Assembly (NCBI GenBank): GCA_021847605.1
Contig: JAJZQN010000012.1
Span: 36,875 to 100,874 of the forward strand
Direction: 5' to 3'
DNA from: Pseudomonadota bacterium
GTDB taxonomy: Bacteria > Pseudomonadota > Alphaproteobacteria > Sphingomonadales > Sphingomonadaceae
DNA length: 64,000 nt
This document shows positions 8,757 through 19,148 of this stretch, piece by piece. Position 1 is the first letter of the stretch. Each line of letters starts with the position of its first letter. The translations under genes were made by a program, and so were the position numbers. A model generated the notes under the pieces. That model saw only the letters and a list, made by a program, of their open reading frames with translations. It ran no database searches and was not told the origin of the DNA.

Positions 8757-9515
8757 ATGGCAACCGCCGCACGTGCGCCAAGTATGTCCGCCGCAGAATG
8801 GGAAGCGCGCCAGCAACTGGCCGCCTGTTACCGCATATTCGACCATATGGGATGGTCGGAACTTATCTATAACCACATCACCCTGCGCGTTCCGGGCGAG
8901 GAGGATGCTTTCCTGATCAATCCTTTCGGCCTCAGCTACCGCGAGGTGAAGGCGTCCAATCTGGTGAAGATCGATATTGACGGGCAGGTGTTGGACGGCA
9001 GCCCCTATCCGGTCAATCGCGCGGGTTTCATGCAGCACAGCCTGTTCCATCGCCACCTGCCCGACGCCCATTGCATCATCCATACCCACACCACGGCAGG
9101 CATGGCGGTGAGCGCGACGGAGGAAGGGCTGCTCCCGATCAGCTTCTATGCCGCCGCCTTCATCGGCCAGATTGCTTATCATGACTTTGAAGGCGTCACG
9201 ATTCGGCCGGAGGAGGGCGAGAGGCTGATCGCGCATCTGGGCGACAAGCGGGTGATGATGCTGCGCAATCATGGGACGCTGGTGATGGCGCCAACTCTGC
9301 CATGGGCGTTTCTGAAACACTGGTCGCTCCAGCGCGCCTGTGAGGTGCAGGTCGCCGCCTGCGCCGCAGGGACGCCAGCGATCATCCCGCCCGAGGTGAT
9401 CGCCGTGCATCAGCGCGATCTGGCGGGCATGCAGCTACCCGTCGGGCCGGGCGTGCCGGATTTTCAGGCGATGCTGCGGGAGATCGACCGGATCGACAGT
9501 AGCTGGCGGGATTAA
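8757..9515 (+). CDS. Class II aldolase/adducin family protein
   Basis: 252 residues, full length for the class II aldolase/adducin fold, which uses zinc for retro-aldol or related chemistry. The zinc-binding HTHT sits in DAHCIIHTHTTAGMAV and a further ligand in MLRNHGTLVMAP. YNHITLRVPGEEDAFLINP and LVKIDIDG are family signatures. The substrate is unknown; many such proteins in alphaproteobacteria lack a defined pathway. The stop is only 6 bp from the 3' end of the convergent oxoprolinase gene. Confidence 0.9.
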   Translation: MATAARAPSMSAAEWEARQQLAACYRIFDHMGWSELIYNHITLRVPGEEDAFLINPFGLSYREVKASNLVKIDIDGQVLDGSPYPVNRAGFMQHSLFHRHLPDAHCIIHTHTTAGMAVSATEEGLLPISFYAAAFIGQIAYHDFEGVTIRPEEGERLIAHLGDKRVMMLRNHGTLVMAPTLPWAFLKHWSLQRACEVQVAACAAGTPAIIPPEVIAVHQRDLAGMQLPVGPGVPDFQAMLREIDRIDSSWRD

Positions 9516-9521
9516 CGCAGC

Positions 9522-12500
9522 TTACCCATAGCCCCCGCCGCCCGGCGTCTCGATAACGAAGACGTCGCCCGGTTCCAGCGCTGCGCCATCGGTGGAACCG
9601 AGCGTTTCAATGCGTCCGTCCGCCCGCTCCACCCGGTTGCGGCCGACATCGCCAGGCGCGCCACCCGCAAGGCCGAAGGGCGGCACGATGCGCCGGTTGG
9701 ACAGGATGCCCGCCTGCATCGATTCGAGGAAGCGGACGCGGCGCAGGCCGCCGTCGCCGCCGCGATGCCGCCCGGTCCCGCCCGATCCGGCGCGAATCGA
9801 AAATTCCTCCAGCAGGACGGGGAAGCGGCTTTCCAATATTTCGGGGTCGGTCAGGCGGCTGTTGGTCATGTGCGTCTGAACCACGGGCGCGCCATCATAA
9901 TCCGGCCCCGCGCCCGATCCGCCCGCGATCGTCTCATAATATTGGTGGCGGTCATTGCCGAAGGTGAAATTGTTCATCGTCCCCTGTGCGCCCGCCATGA
10001 CGCCCAGCGCGCCGAACAGGGCGTCGGTGACGACCTGACTGGTTTCCACATTGCCCGCGACCACGGCGGCGGGATGACGGGGACGCAGCATCGATCCTTC
10101 GGGGACGAGGATGGAGATGGGCTTGAGGCAGCCGTCATTCATCGGCACAGCTTCGTCGATCAGGGTCCGCACGACATAGAGGACGGCGGCGCGCACGACC
10201 GAAAGCGGGGCGTTGAAATTGCCGGGAAGCTGATCCGACGACCCGGAGAAATCGATGGTGGCAGAGCGATGCTGACGGTCGAGCGTCACGCGGACGCGCA
10301 CGGTCGCGCCATCGTCCATCGCATAGCGGAATTCACCATCGGACAGGTTGCCGATCAGGCGGCGCACGGCGGCCTCCGCCTGATCCTGCACATGGCCCAT
10401 ATAGGCAGCGACCATAGCCGTGCCGTAAAGGGCGCTGATGCGGTGCAATTCGCTCGCCCCTTTGGCGCAGGCGGCGATCTGGGCCGACAGGTCGGCGATA
10501 TTCTGATCGATGTTGCGCGCGGGCCATGGGCCGGAACCGAGCAGGGCGCGAATGTCGCCTTCGCGGAAATCGCCGCGATCCACCACCAGCAGATTGTCGA
10601 GGATGATCCCCTCTTCCTCCACCGAGCGGCTGTTCGGCGGCATGGAGCCGGGGGTGATGCCGCCAATATCGGCATGATGACCGCGCGCCGCGACGTAGAA
10701 GGACGGGGCGGCATCCTGCCCATCGACAAAGACCGGCATGACGACGGTCACGTCGGGCAGATGCGTGCCGCCGTCATAGGGCGCGTTGAGCGCATAGACG
10801 TCGCCCGGCTGCATGCCGCGCCCGTCGATCGGCGCGCCGTCATCGCCTGTGCCACGTCGTCGCATGATGGTGCGGATGCTGTCGCCCATGCTGCCCAGAT
10901 GCACCGGCATATGCGGGGCGTTCGCGACCAGATTGCCCGCCGCGTCGAATAGCGCGCAGGAAAAATCGAGCCGTTCGCGAATATTGACGGAGGAAGCGCT
11001 GTTCTGAAGCGCGGCGCCCATTTCCTCGGCAATGGCCATAAACAGCCCGCCCATCACCTCCAGCCGGACCGCATCGACGGCATGCGCGTCGCCACTGTCG
11101 GGTTTGGGTCGGGGGATATGGCGAGTGAGGATGAGGTTGCCGATGGCGTCGATGCGCGCACGCCAGCCCGGCTCGACCGCCGTGGTGGACACAGGATCGA
11201 TGATCAGTGCAGGCCCGTCAATCAGGCTGTCGGCGGACAGGCCGGCACGGTCGTGGACAGGCGCATCCTGCCCCGCATAATCGACCTGCGCGGCCGGTGG
11301 CGCGGCCTGTGCCGCGATCTGCACGATGTCCTCCATCGCTTCGCGCGTGTCGGCGATCGCCTCCACCCGGATCATGTCGATCAGAACGGCGCCCTTGCCA
11401 TCGAAGCCGAAACGGGCGCGATGCTGCGCTTCGAAATCGGCGCGCATCGCGCCTTCCGGTCCCAGCGGGACGTCGAACAGGCTGTCGGTCCCCGCATGGC
11501 GCAACCGGGCCATGATCTCCACCCTGTCGGCATCGGGCAGGTCGGCGCGCACCTCATCGCTCAGGGCAGCGACGGCGCGATCCACCTCGTCCTGCGCCTC
11601 CCCACCCAGCGGCAGAGCCAGCGTGCGTTCGCGCACCGCGCGGCGATCGGCCAGACCCATGCCATAGGCGGACAGGACGCCGCCCAGCGGATGGATCATC
11701 ACCCGATCCATGCCCAGCGCATCGGCGACGAGGCAGGCATGTTGCCCGCCCGCCCCACCGAAGCTGGCGAGCGTATAGCGCGCCACATCATGGCCGCGCG
11801 CGACGGAGATGCGCTTGATCGCATTGGCCATGCTGGCGACGGCGACGGCGATGAAGCCCTGCGCCGCGTCACGCGGGGTCATGATGCGGCCGGTGTCACG
11901 CTCCACCTGCGCGCAGATGTCGGCAAAGCGCGCCTCGACCGCCGCAACGTCCAGCGGCTGATCGCCGTTCGGGCCGAACAGGCTGGGGAAGAAAGCGGGC
12001 TGTATCTTGCCCAGCATGACGTTGCAGTCGGTGATGGTCAGCGGTCCGCCACGCCGATAGCAGGCCGGCCCCGGCACCGCGCCCGCGCTTTCCGGGCCGA
12101 CACGAAATCGCCCATCGACGAAGGAACAGATGGAGCCACCGCCCGCCGCGATAGTATGTATCCGCATCATCGGCGCGCGCAGCCGCACGCCCGCCACCTT
12201 CGCCTCATTGTCGCGCTCATAGGCGCCGGCATAGTGCGAGACGTCGGTCGACGTGCCGCCCATGTCGAAACCGATGACTTCGCCGAAACCGGCCTGCTCC
12301 GCCGTACGGGCAAGGCCAACGATGCCGCCTGCCGGGCCGGACAATATGGCATCCTTGCCCCGGAACAGATCGCCACTGGTCAGGCCACCGCTCGACTGCA
12401 TGAACAGCATGTCCGCCCGCTCGCCCAGCGCGGCACGCAGGCCACCGACATAGGCACGCAGCACGGGCGAGAGATAGGCGTCGGCCAGCGTCGTGTCGCC

Positions 12501-13097
12501 ACGCCCGATCAGGCGGATGAGCGGCGCGACGTCATGGCTGGCGCTGATCTGGGTGAAACCGATGTCGGCGGCGATGGCGGCAATCCGTCGTTCATGGTCG
12601 GGATAGCGATAGCCGTGCATCAGCGCGATCGCGACGGCGCGCAGTCCACGGTCATAAGCGGCCTGCAAGGCGGCGCGGACGGCGTCCTCATCCAGCGAGC
12701 GCAAGATCGTGCCGTCGGCCATGATCCGCTCGTCCATTTCGGCGACTTCGGCATGGAGAGGATCGGGCAGACGGATCGCGCGGGCGAACAGATCGGGCCG
12801 TTCCTGCGTGCCGATGCGGATAGCGTCGCGAAAACCGCGCGTGATCGCCAGCAGCACAGGCTCACCCTTGCGTTCCAACAGGGCGTTAGTGGCGATGGTG
12901 GTGCCGATGCGCAGCGCACAGGATGGAATTGCTCCCTTACCTGCCCCCGTCAACCGGCGCACCGCCTCCACCGCGGCATCGGCATAGCGTTCCGGGTCGC
13001 TCGACAGCAATTTTACGGTGTGCAGCCGCCCGTCGGGGTCACGCGCCACCACATCGGTAAAGGTGCCGCCACGGTCGATCCAGAATTGCCAGTCCAT
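9522..13097 (-). CDS. 5-oxoprolinase / fused hydantoinase A-B (HyuA-HyuB) protein
   Basis: ATP-dependent amidohydrolase family, about 1191 residues from ATG 13097 ([18 protein letters not shown] begins just inside; an upstream in-frame ATG at 13151 lacks the family N-terminus). The first half is HyuA-like: [10 protein letters not shown] phosphate-1 loop, [25 protein letters not shown]. From about residue 690 the HyuB half begins ([31 protein letters not shown] contains its opening; also [20 protein letters not shown]). The single-chain fusion is the architecture of true 5-oxoprolinases, which would recycle 5-oxoproline to glutamate. Substrate assignment is by family only. Confidence 0.93.
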   Translation of the reverse strand: MDWQFWIDRGGTFTDVVARDPDGRLHTVKLLSSDPERYADAAVEAVRRLTGAGKGAIPSCALRIGTTIATNALLERKGEPVLLAITRGFRDAIRIGTQERPDLFARAIRLPDPLHAEVAEMDERIMADGTILRSLDEDAVRAALQAAYDRGLRAVAIALMHGYRYPDHERRIAAIAADIGFTQISASHDVAPLIRLIGRGDTTLADAYLSPVLRAYVGGLRAALGERADMLFMQSSGGLTSGDLFRGKDAILSGPAGGIVGLARTAEQAGFGEVIGFDMGGTSTDVSHYAGAYERDNEAKVAGVRLRAPMMRIHTIAAGGGSICSFVDGRFRVGPESAGAVPGPACYRRGGPLTITDCNVMLGKIQPAFFPSLFGPNGDQPLDVAAVEARFADICAQVERDTGRIMTPRDAAQGFIAVAVASMANAIKRISVARGHDVARYTLASFGGAGGQHACLVADALGMDRVMIHPLGGVLSAYGMGLADRRAVRERTLALPLGGEAQDEVDRAVAALSDEVRADLPDADRVEIMARLRHAGTDSLFDVPLGPEGAMRADFEAQHRARFGFDGKGAVLIDMIRVEAIADTREAMEDIVQIAAQAAPPAAQVDYAGQDAPVHDRAGLSADSLIDGPALIIDPVSTTAVEPGWRARIDAIGNLILTRHIPRPKPDSGDAHAVDAVRLEVMGGLFMAIAEEMGAALQNSASSVNIRERLDFSCALFDAAGNLVANAPHMPVHLGSMGDSIRTIMRRRGTGDDGAPIDGRGMQPGDVYALNAPYDGGTHLPDVTVVMPVFVDGQDAAPSFYVAARGHHADIGGITPGSMPPNSRSVEEEGIILDNLLVVDRGDFREGDIRALLGSGPWPARNIDQNIADLSAQIAACAKGASELHRISALYGTAMVAAYMGHVQDQAEAAVRRLIGNLSDGEFRYAMDDGATVRVRVTLDRQHRSATIDFSGSSDQLPGNFNAPLSVVRAAVLYVVRTLIDEAVPMNDGCLKPISILVPEGSMLRPRHPAAVVAGNVETSQVVTDALFGALGVMAGAQGTMNNFTFGNDRHQYYETIAGGSGAGPDYDGAPVVQTHMTNSRLTDPEILESRFPVLLEEFSIRAGSGGTGRHRGGDGGLRRVRFLESMQAGILSNRRIVPPFGLAGGAPGDVGRNRVERADGRIETLGSTDGAALEPGDVFVIETPGGGGYG

Positions 13098-13209
13098 GGG
13101 CCGGGTGATGGCGGGCGCGAACGGAATTGGCAAGCGGACGCCGTACGGCAATTGTAGTGATGCGGATGTTTACCGTTTCGATTATGAACCATTTTACCGA
13201 TCAGGGTTA

Positions 13210-13476
13210 ATGGCTCAATCCATCATCGTCCCGTTTGCTGGGGAGAGCAGACCCGTGACTGCCATGACCACCAACGCCGAATTCCTGATTGCCGATATTG
13301 CAGATGCCGTGACGGTGCGTTCCATAGCCCCCGAAACGCGATCCTTTGCGGTTTCCATACCCGCGCCCACGCCGTCAGAACCGGTCGTCGGCGGCCTGAT
13401 CCGCGCATTGCCTTTGGCTTTGGCTGTCGGCGTCGCCTTATGGGCGCTGGTCGCTGTCGCCATCGCGATGGCATAG
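13210..13476 (+). CDS. Small hypothetical protein with one C-terminal membrane helix
   Basis: 88 residues from ATG 13210, or 73 from GTG 13255, which has a better Shine-Dalgarno (GGGAG, about 10 bases upstream). A polar N-terminal part ends in a Pro-rich linker, then a hydrophobic C-terminal helix (LPLALAVGVALWALVAVAIA) suggests tail anchoring. No family is recognised. It is 62 bp upstream of the hybrid histidine kinase on the same strand and might be co-transcribed with it. Confidence 0.55.
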   Translation: MAQSIIVPFAGESRPVTAMTTNAEFLIADIADAVTVRSIAPETRSFAVSIPAPTPSEPVVGGLIRALPLALAVGVALWALVAVAIAMA

Positions 13477-13538
13477 GGCGTATTCCGGAATTTTTCGGGG
13501 GGCGCGGAAGCCGCTTGCTCTGAACCCTGCTATTCAGC

Positions 13539-15410
13539 ATGAGAGGCGGCATGCCCGCCATGCGTCCCGAACGTTCCGTCATTCTGCTCTTTGCCGCGTT
13601 GCTGACCTTGCTGGTCGCGGCGAGCGGCACCTATTGGCTGTATCGGAGCCAGCAGGACAGTGCGCGATGGATCACCCATACGCTGCGGGTGGAAAATCGC
13701 CTGTCTACCTTGCTCTCTCAGGTACAGGCCGCAGAAAGCAGCCAGCGCGGTTTTCTGCTGACGCGCGAACCGGAATTTCTGGTCCCCTATAATGAGGTGA
13801 AGGACCAGTGGGTCGCCAGTATTGCGACCCTGCGCAACGAGGTGCGCGACAATCCGCCACAGGCACAGGCGGTCGATATTCTCAGTCGCATGATCACCCG
13901 TCGCATGGACCAGATGCAGGTCGGCATCGACCGGCAACGCATGGGGCGGCGTGTCGACAATATTCTGATCGCGCGCGGATATAAGATGATGTCCGAAATC
14001 CGTGGCCATGTTGCCGCGATGAAGGCGCGCGAAGAACATTTGCTGGCGCAGCGCAGCCGGCATGGCGCTCGGCTCAGCGCGCTGGTATCGAGCGGTATGG
14101 CGCTCAGTGCCGCGCTCATCATCCTGATGGGCTTCATGGCGCTGCGCACCGCACGCCGCCGCACGCTGGAAGCGGTCGAGGCGGGACGCGCGCTGCGCGC
14201 TGCCAATGAGCAGCTGATCGTGGAAGGGAAAGAGCGGGAAGCCGCGCAGGCCCAGCTGCGTCAGGTGCAGAAGATGGAATCCATCGGCCAGCTCACCGGC
14301 GGCATCGCCCATGATTTCAACAATATGCTGGCCATCGTCATCGGATCGCTCGACATCGCGCGGCGGCGGCTGGGCGAGGATGGCGACCCGCGCGTCATCA
14401 AGGGCATCGACAATGCCGCTGAAGGCGCGCAGCGCGCCGCGCAACTGACCGCCCGTCTGCTCGCCTTTTCCCGGCAACAGCCATTGGAACCGCACCCCAC
14501 CGACCTCAACAAGCTGGTCGGTGGCATGTCGGAACTGCTGCGCCGGACCATCGGTGAGGATATGCGGGTGGAAACCGTGCTGGCCGGCGGCCTGTGGCGC
14601 GCGGCGATCGACCCCAGCCAGCTTGAAAATGCGATATTGAATCTGTGCGTCAATGCGCGCGATGCGATGCCGGGCGGCGGACGGGTCACGATCGAGACGG
14701 CGAACGCGCATCTGGACGACGCCTATTGCGCCGCCCATGACGAGGTTTCGCCGGGGCAATATGTAATGGTATCGGTCACGGATACCGGCACCGGCATGCC
14801 GCCCGAAGTGGTAGAGCGGGCGTTCGACCCCTTCTTTACCACCAAGGGCGTGGGCAAGGGCACGGGCCTTGGCCTCAGCCAGGTATTCGGCTTCATCAAA
14901 CAGTCGCACGGCCATGTGAAAATCTATTCAGAGCCGAGCCAGGGCACGATCATCAAAATGTATCTGCCACGCCATTATGGCGAGGACAGCATCGTGGGCG
15001 GCTATGCCGCGCCCGCGCCCGAAACCCTGCCGCGCGCGCAAGGCGAGGAAATCATCCTGCTGGTCGAAGATGAAGAACGGGTCCGGCACATGTCGGCCGA
15101 TTCTCTGCGCGAACTGGGCTATACCATCGTGCAGGCGTCGGACGGGGAGCAGGCGCTGGCCATGCTGACCATCCAGCCGCGCATCGACATGATCTTCACC
15201 GACATCGTCATGCCCGGCATCAACGGCCGGGTGCTGGCCGACCGCGCGCGCGAAACACGTCCGGACATGAAGGTGCTGTTCACCACCGGCTATACCCGCA
15301 ACGCCATCGTCCATAACGGCATGCTGGACCCCGGCGTCGCCTTCCTCGCGAAACCCTTTACGCTCGACCAGTTGGCGGTGAAGGTGCGGCAGGTGCTGGA
15401 CGGGGAATAG
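13539..15410 (+). CDS. CHASE3-domain hybrid sensor histidine kinase with C-terminal receiver
   Basis: 623 residues. TM1 (about 13-32) and TM2 (about 180-200) flank a CHASE3-like periplasmic sensor helix bundle containing ESSQRGFLLTREPEFL. A coiled linker leads to HisKA with phospho-acceptor His258 in GGIAHDFNN, then HATPase_c (N box NLCVNARDAMPGGG; G boxes DTGTGMPPE and GKGTGLGLSQV). The receiver domain (about 505-620) has phospho-acceptor Asp555 in FTDIVMPG and Lys605. It is a phosphorelay kinase of unknown stimulus. No DNA-binding partner lies adjacent. Confidence 0.95.
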   Translation: MRGGMPAMRPERSVILLFAALLTLLVAASGTYWLYRSQQDSARWITHTLRVENRLSTLLSQVQAAESSQRGFLLTREPEFLVPYNEVKDQWVASIATLRNEVRDNPPQAQAVDILSRMITRRMDQMQVGIDRQRMGRRVDNILIARGYKMMSEIRGHVAAMKAREEHLLAQRSRHGARLSALVSSGMALSAALIILMGFMALRTARRRTLEAVEAGRALRAANEQLIVEGKEREAAQAQLRQVQKMESIGQLTGGIAHDFNNMLAIVIGSLDIARRRLGEDGDPRVIKGIDNAAEGAQRAAQLTARLLAFSRQQPLEPHPTDLNKLVGGMSELLRRTIGEDMRVETVLAGGLWRAAIDPSQLENAILNLCVNARDAMPGGGRVTIETANAHLDDAYCAAHDEVSPGQYVMVSVTDTGTGMPPEVVERAFDPFFTTKGVGKGTGLGLSQVFGFIKQSHGHVKIYSEPSQGTIIKMYLPRHYGEDSIVGGYAAPAPETLPRAQGEEIILLVEDEERVRHMSADSLRELGYTIVQASDGEQALAMLTIQPRIDMIFTDIVMPGINGRVLADRARETRPDMKVLFTTGYTRNAIVHNGMLDPGVAFLAKPFTLDQLAVKVRQVLDGE

Positions 15411-15482
15411 GCGCGGGCGATTGCTGCGTGGTTGCCCGGCTCTCAAATGGCCATTTGGGGTGAGTCCAGGACGGTCAGACTA

Positions 15483-15573
15483 CGTCATGCTGAACTTGTT
15501 TCAGCATCCATCCAGCGGCCCAATCCATTGTACAAATTGGATAAATAGATCCTGAAACAAGTTCAGGATGACG
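15483..15573. repeat. Intergenic palindrome, CATGCTGAACTTG type
   Basis: The left part GTCATGCTGAACTTGTTTCA and right part CCTGAAACAAGTTCAGGATG are inverted copies of each other about 40 bp apart, forming a long hairpin in the convergent gap between the histidine kinase and the FAD oxidoreductase. It is a different sequence class from the REP-like elements of the his operon, but a common sphingomonad intergenic repeat. Confidence 0.7.
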
Positions 15574-15631
15574 TCCCTCTCAACGGCTTAGCTATGGCCG
15601 ATTTTCAACTGTCCGACTTACCCCCGCATCC

Positions 15632-16789
15632 CTAAGCCCAGAATGTTGCCAGCTTCTGCACCGACGCCTCGGCCGCTGCCCGGTCCGGTTCTTCATTGGC
15701 GTCGCCATAGCCGAACCATTCGTCCGTCCCGACATCCTGCACGACGATACCGTCGCGGCGCGCCAGCATGGACAAGCCATCATAATAGACGCCAAAGGTC
15801 AGGCCCGGCTGCGGGATGAGCCAGGCGATCTGCCCACGCACCGGCACGATGCTCTCGTCGCGCCACAAGGCACGCGCGCCATAGCCGGTGCAATGGATGA
15901 TCGATCGCTGTTTCAGCTTCGTCACATCGCCCGGTTCGTGAAATTCCATCGGCACGATCCGCCCGCCCGCAATCAGGAAATCATTGGTGAGTTGGTGCAT
16001 CAGGTCCGCGACGTTGAAAGTCAGCGAACTGCTGCGCCGGGCATAAGCGGCGCGGAAGGGATGCGTGCCAGACGGCAGCTCCACGCTGCGCGGCGTGATG
16101 TCGCGCAATCGCTGTTCCAGGCGCAGGAACGTGTCAGGGCGCGGCGGGCCGACCGGCGCATGTTCGGGTCGGCGTCCCTCCCATGGCGCATCCGCCAGAA
16201 CATAGCGGTCGGTCCATTCGACCGGGCTGCCGGGCAAACCGAGCAAGCCCTGATAATGCTGGAAAGAAGCACGGGCCATGCTTTCCCAACGGTCGCCAAA
16301 ACCCGGATCGGCCGCTTTTTCCATCGCGATCCGGCTGTCGGGCGTCCAGCTTCCCGTCGCGCGGGCGGAACGGACGAGGGGAAATTGCTCCTTGGCATAG
16401 ATGGTGACGCTGGCCCCGGCACGCTGCGCCGTCAGCGCCGCCGTCAGGCCCAGCGCGCCCGCGCCGATCACCGCCACGTCATGCACACCGTCGGCCATGG
16501 CCATCGCCACCGCAATCTGCGCCGATCCCCAACTGAGCGACCAGCCGCTGCCACCATGGCCATAATTATGGACGACGCGCTTGCGGCCCACTTCCTCCAC
16601 CTCGATGCGGGGTCCGGCGGGGCGGAAGGGGCGCAGGCAGACGGTTGTGCGAAAGATGCGGTCGACACTCGCCCGAACCGGCTCCACCCCGGCCAGCGGC
16701 ACGAAGGGTGTCGCCGCACCAGCAACACCCGCCAGCGGCAGCGCACCCATGGTGCCGATGCCGCGTCCCAGAAAAGCCCGCCTGTCCAT
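15632..16789 (-). CDS. Tat-exported FAD-dependent oxidoreductase (DAO family)
   Basis: 385 residues. The N-terminus DRRAFLGRG followed by a hydrophobic stretch fits a Tat signal for export of a folded flavoprotein. The Rossmann FAD loop DVAVIGAGALGLTAA lies unusually late (Gly109-Gly114), after an N-terminal block with NYGHGGSGWSLSWGSA, an order seen in D-amino-acid-oxidase relatives of the DAO family. CTGYGARALWRDESIVPVRG is the conserved FAD-proximal region. Amino-acid or amine substrates are likely but not determined. It is divergent from the radical SAM gene. Confidence 0.88.
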   Translation of the reverse strand: MDRRAFLGRGIGTMGALPLAGVAGAATPFVPLAGVEPVRASVDRIFRTTVCLRPFRPAGPRIEVEEVGRKRVVHNYGHGGSGWSLSWGSAQIAVAMAMADGVHDVAVIGAGALGLTAALTAQRAGASVTIYAKEQFPLVRSARATGSWTPDSRIAMEKAADPGFGDRWESMARASFQHYQGLLGLPGSPVEWTDRYVLADAPWEGRRPEHAPVGPPRPDTFLRLEQRLRDITPRSVELPSGTHPFRAAYARRSSSLTFNVADLMHQLTNDFLIAGGRIVPMEFHEPGDVTKLKQRSIIHCTGYGARALWRDESIVPVRGQIAWLIPQPGLTFGVYYDGLSMLARRDGIVVQDVGTDEWFGYGDANEEPDRAAAEASVQKLATFWA

Positions 16790-16896
16790 CGCCCTGCCCC
16801 TTTTCGGTTTGCTTGCTCCTGCCTGTCATAACGAAGCGCTGTCGCAAAGCCGCCTACTGATCGAGGTTATAGACAATGGTACCGCGCGAACATATC

Positions 16897-18150
16897 ATGA
16901 ACGATATGGTGCAACTATCCACCCGGCAGAAATTGGAGATTTTGGCGGATGCCGCCAAATATGATGCGTCCTGCGCGTCTTCGGGAACGACGAAGCGGGA
17001 TTCGCGTGGTGGCAAGGGGGTTGGATCGACCGAAGGGATGGGCATTTGCCACGCCTATGCACCCGATGGCCGCTGCATTTCCTTGCTGAAAATCCTGCTG
17101 ACCAACAGCTGCATCTTCGATTGTCATTATTGCATCAACCGCCGGTCGAGCGACGTGCGCCGCGCCCGCTTCACCGCTGCTGAAGTGGTCGACCTGACGC
17201 TCAGCTTCTATCGCCGCAATTATATCGAGGGGCTGTTCCTGTCGTCAGGCATCATCCGATCGTCCGACTATACGATGGAGCAGATGGTCGAGGTCGCGCG
17301 ATCGCTGCGCGAGGATCATGATTTTCGCGGCTATATTCACCTGAAGACGATCCCCGACGCCGACCCGGAGTTGATGCGGCTGGCCGGACTGCATGCCGAC
17401 CGCCTGTCGATCAACGTCGAATTGCCGACGCAGGCGGGGCTGCGAAAGCTGGCACCCGAAAAGGATGGCGGACGCATCGAAAGCGCGATGGGCCGGATGC
17501 GGACGGAGATGGAGGAAGGGCAGGAAGCCAGACGCAAATATCGCAGCGCGCCACGCTTTGCACCCGCTGGCCAGTCGACCCAGATGATCGTCGGCGCGGA
17601 CGAGGCGGACGACCGCGCCATCATCACCCGCGCCAGCAGCCTGTATGACCGGCATCGCCTGCGCCGTGTTTATTACAGCGCCTTTTCCCCCATCCCCTCG
17701 CCCAGTGCGGTATTGCCCCTCAAACGCCCACCGCTGCTGCGCGAACACCGGCTTTATCAGTCGGACTGGATGATGCGCTTTTACGGTTATGAAGCGCAGG
17801 ATGTGGCGGCAGCGACCGATCCGGCGACGGGGTGCCTGCCACTCGACATCGATCCCAAGCTCGCCTGGGCCTTGCGGCATCGCGCGACCTTTCCCGTGGA
17901 CGTCAACCGCGCACCGCGTGAAATGCTGCTGCGGGTGCCGGGTCTGGGGGTAAAGGCGGTGGATCGCATTCTGGCCAGTCGGCGCCATCGCCGGCTGCGG
18001 CTGGACGACGTGGCCCGGCTCACCACGTCGGTCAAAAAGATTCGCCCCTTCCTGATCGCGGCGGACTGGCGGCCGGTCGGACTGGCGGAACGGGCTGACC
18101 TGCGCGCCATGCTGGCCCCTCCCGCACGGCAACTTTACCTTTTTGCCTGA
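16897..18150 (+). CDS. Putative DNA modification/repair radical SAM protein
   Basis: 417 residues from ATG 16897 (MNDMVQLSTRQKLEILADAAKYDASC, matching the family N-terminus; ATG 16876 would add seven residues). The [4Fe-4S]/SAM motif CIFDCHYC gives Cys72, Cys76 and Cys79. The C-terminus carries a helix-hairpin-helix-like element (VPGLGVKAVDRILASR), a DNA-binding fold. This is the TIGR03916-type family, distantly related to spore photoproduct lyase and regularly paired with the TIGR03915/DUF4130 protein, which is present here at 19149. The reaction is not known. Confidence 0.9.
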   Translation: MNDMVQLSTRQKLEILADAAKYDASCASSGTTKRDSRGGKGVGSTEGMGICHAYAPDGRCISLLKILLTNSCIFDCHYCINRRSSDVRRARFTAAEVVDLTLSFYRRNYIEGLFLSSGIIRSSDYTMEQMVEVARSLREDHDFRGYIHLKTIPDADPELMRLAGLHADRLSINVELPTQAGLRKLAPEKDGGRIESAMGRMRTEMEEGQEARRKYRSAPRFAPAGQSTQMIVGADEADDRAIITRASSLYDRHRLRRVYYSAFSPIPSPSAVLPLKRPPLLREHRLYQSDWMMRFYGYEAQDVAAATDPATGCLPLDIDPKLAWALRHRATFPVDVNRAPREMLLRVPGLGVKAVDRILASRRHRRLRLDDVARLTTSVKKIRPFLIAADWRPVGLAERADLRAMLAPPARQLYLFA

Positions 18151-18227
18151 AATCTGCGTTTTTCGGGTTGATCCGGTGGTGCGAACATGATTGTCTGGAA
18201 ACGAGCCAGCAAGGGAGACAATGGGTC

Positions 18228-18578
18228 TTGGCGACAGCGTTCCAAAATCGCGCCTATCACCGCAAGAGCTTCGCCAAGCGGATCGGTTCGCATCTGGCGG
18301 GCGCCCTGCTTGTCTTCTGCCTCGCCCAGATTTTCATTGTGTCGAAAATGGGCGGATCGCTCATCCTGCATCTGGGTGTCATCGTGGCTATCGGCGGTTT
18401 TGCCATTGCTGCGCGTGGACTGGAACATCGCTGGCAAATGCTGGAGCAGGGCGGTTTGTCGGAAGGTGGCCTTGCGGTGCGGTTCCGCCGCGACGTGCTG
18501 CAATTGTGGGGTGCAAGCATTCTGGGCGCGCTGCTGTGGATACCCGTCACCATCATCTTCCGCTTCCTGTTCGGATAA
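18228..18578 (+). CDS. Hypothetical small membrane protein
   Basis: About 116 residues if translation begins at TTG 18228, which has AGGGAGA 11 bases upstream. The frame is open from 18168. Three hydrophobic segments: LAGALLVFCLAQIFIV, LILHLGVIVAIGGFAIAA, and WGASILGALLWIPVTIIF. The connecting segment contains a charged VRFRRDVLQLW stretch. No family is recognised. It lies between two genes of the putative DNA-repair pair on the same strand, which may be coincidental. Confidence 0.6.
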   Translation: MATAFQNRAYHRKSFAKRIGSHLAGALLVFCLAQIFIVSKMGGSLILHLGVIVAIGGFAIAARGLEHRWQMLEQGGLSEGGLAVRFRRDVLQLWGASILGALLWIPVTIIFRFLFG

Positions 18579-18676
18579 ATCCCGCCCTGCCGGAAGATCG
18601 GCCATCGGATCGGGCATAGACCCGGACCCATTTCCTTTGATCGTCGTTGTCCTTCCTCAAACGAGGAGGATTATTC

Positions 18677-19138
18677 ATGGCCAATGCGACGATTTTCGAC
18701 CGCCTGAAACAGGACCACGACGCCCATCGCCAGTTGTTCGCCAAGATGGCGGATGCGGAAAAGGACGAGCAGCTTCGGAAGCTGTTCGAGCAGTTCGTCG
18801 TGGAAGTGTCGGCGCATGCCGCCGCCGAAGAAGAAACCCTCTACGCCACTATGCTGGCGCGACCGGACCTGCGCGAGGATGCACAGCACAGCGTATCGGA
18901 ACACAAGGAAATCGACGATTATTTCGAAGAGCTGGCCGACCTCAAATTCAATGGCGATGCCTGGCGCAAAAAGTTTGCCGAGATGAAGAAGCGCTACCTC
19001 CACCATATCGAGGAGGAAGAGGAAGAGATGTTCCCGGACGCCGCCAAGGATTTAAGCGCCGAAGAAGAAGAGAAGTTGGGCAAGCTGTTCGCCAAGCGCA
19101 AGCCCGCCGAACTGGAACGGGCGAAAGCCGACAACTGA
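18677..19138 (+). CDS. Hemerythrin HHE cation-binding domain protein
   Basis: 153 residues from ATG 18677, preceded by AGGAGGA. Histidines and glutamates spaced as in hemerythrin domains: LKQDHDAHRQLF, VSAHAAAEEETLY, VSEHKEIDDYF and YLHHIEEEEEEMFP. These would bind a di-iron centre that handles oxygen, nitric oxide or iron. The C-terminus is Lys/Glu-rich and helical. It stands just upstream (10 bp) of the DUF4130-UdgX gene, so co-transcription is likely. A functional link with the iron-sulfur radical SAM partner is only a suggestion. Confidence 0.9.
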   Translation: MANATIFDRLKQDHDAHRQLFAKMADAEKDEQLRKLFEQFVVEVSAHAAAEEETLYATMLARPDLREDAQHSVSEHKEIDDYFEELADLKFNGDAWRKKFAEMKKRYLHHIEEEEEEMFPDAAKDLSAEEEEKLGKLFAKRKPAELERAKADN

Positions 19139-19148
19139 CGGATCTGCC

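Noticed and set aside
11082..13157. Plus-strand 691-residue ORF opposite the oxoprolinase gene
   Set aside because: Shadow frame; the minus-strand gene has intact HyuA/HyuB motifs.
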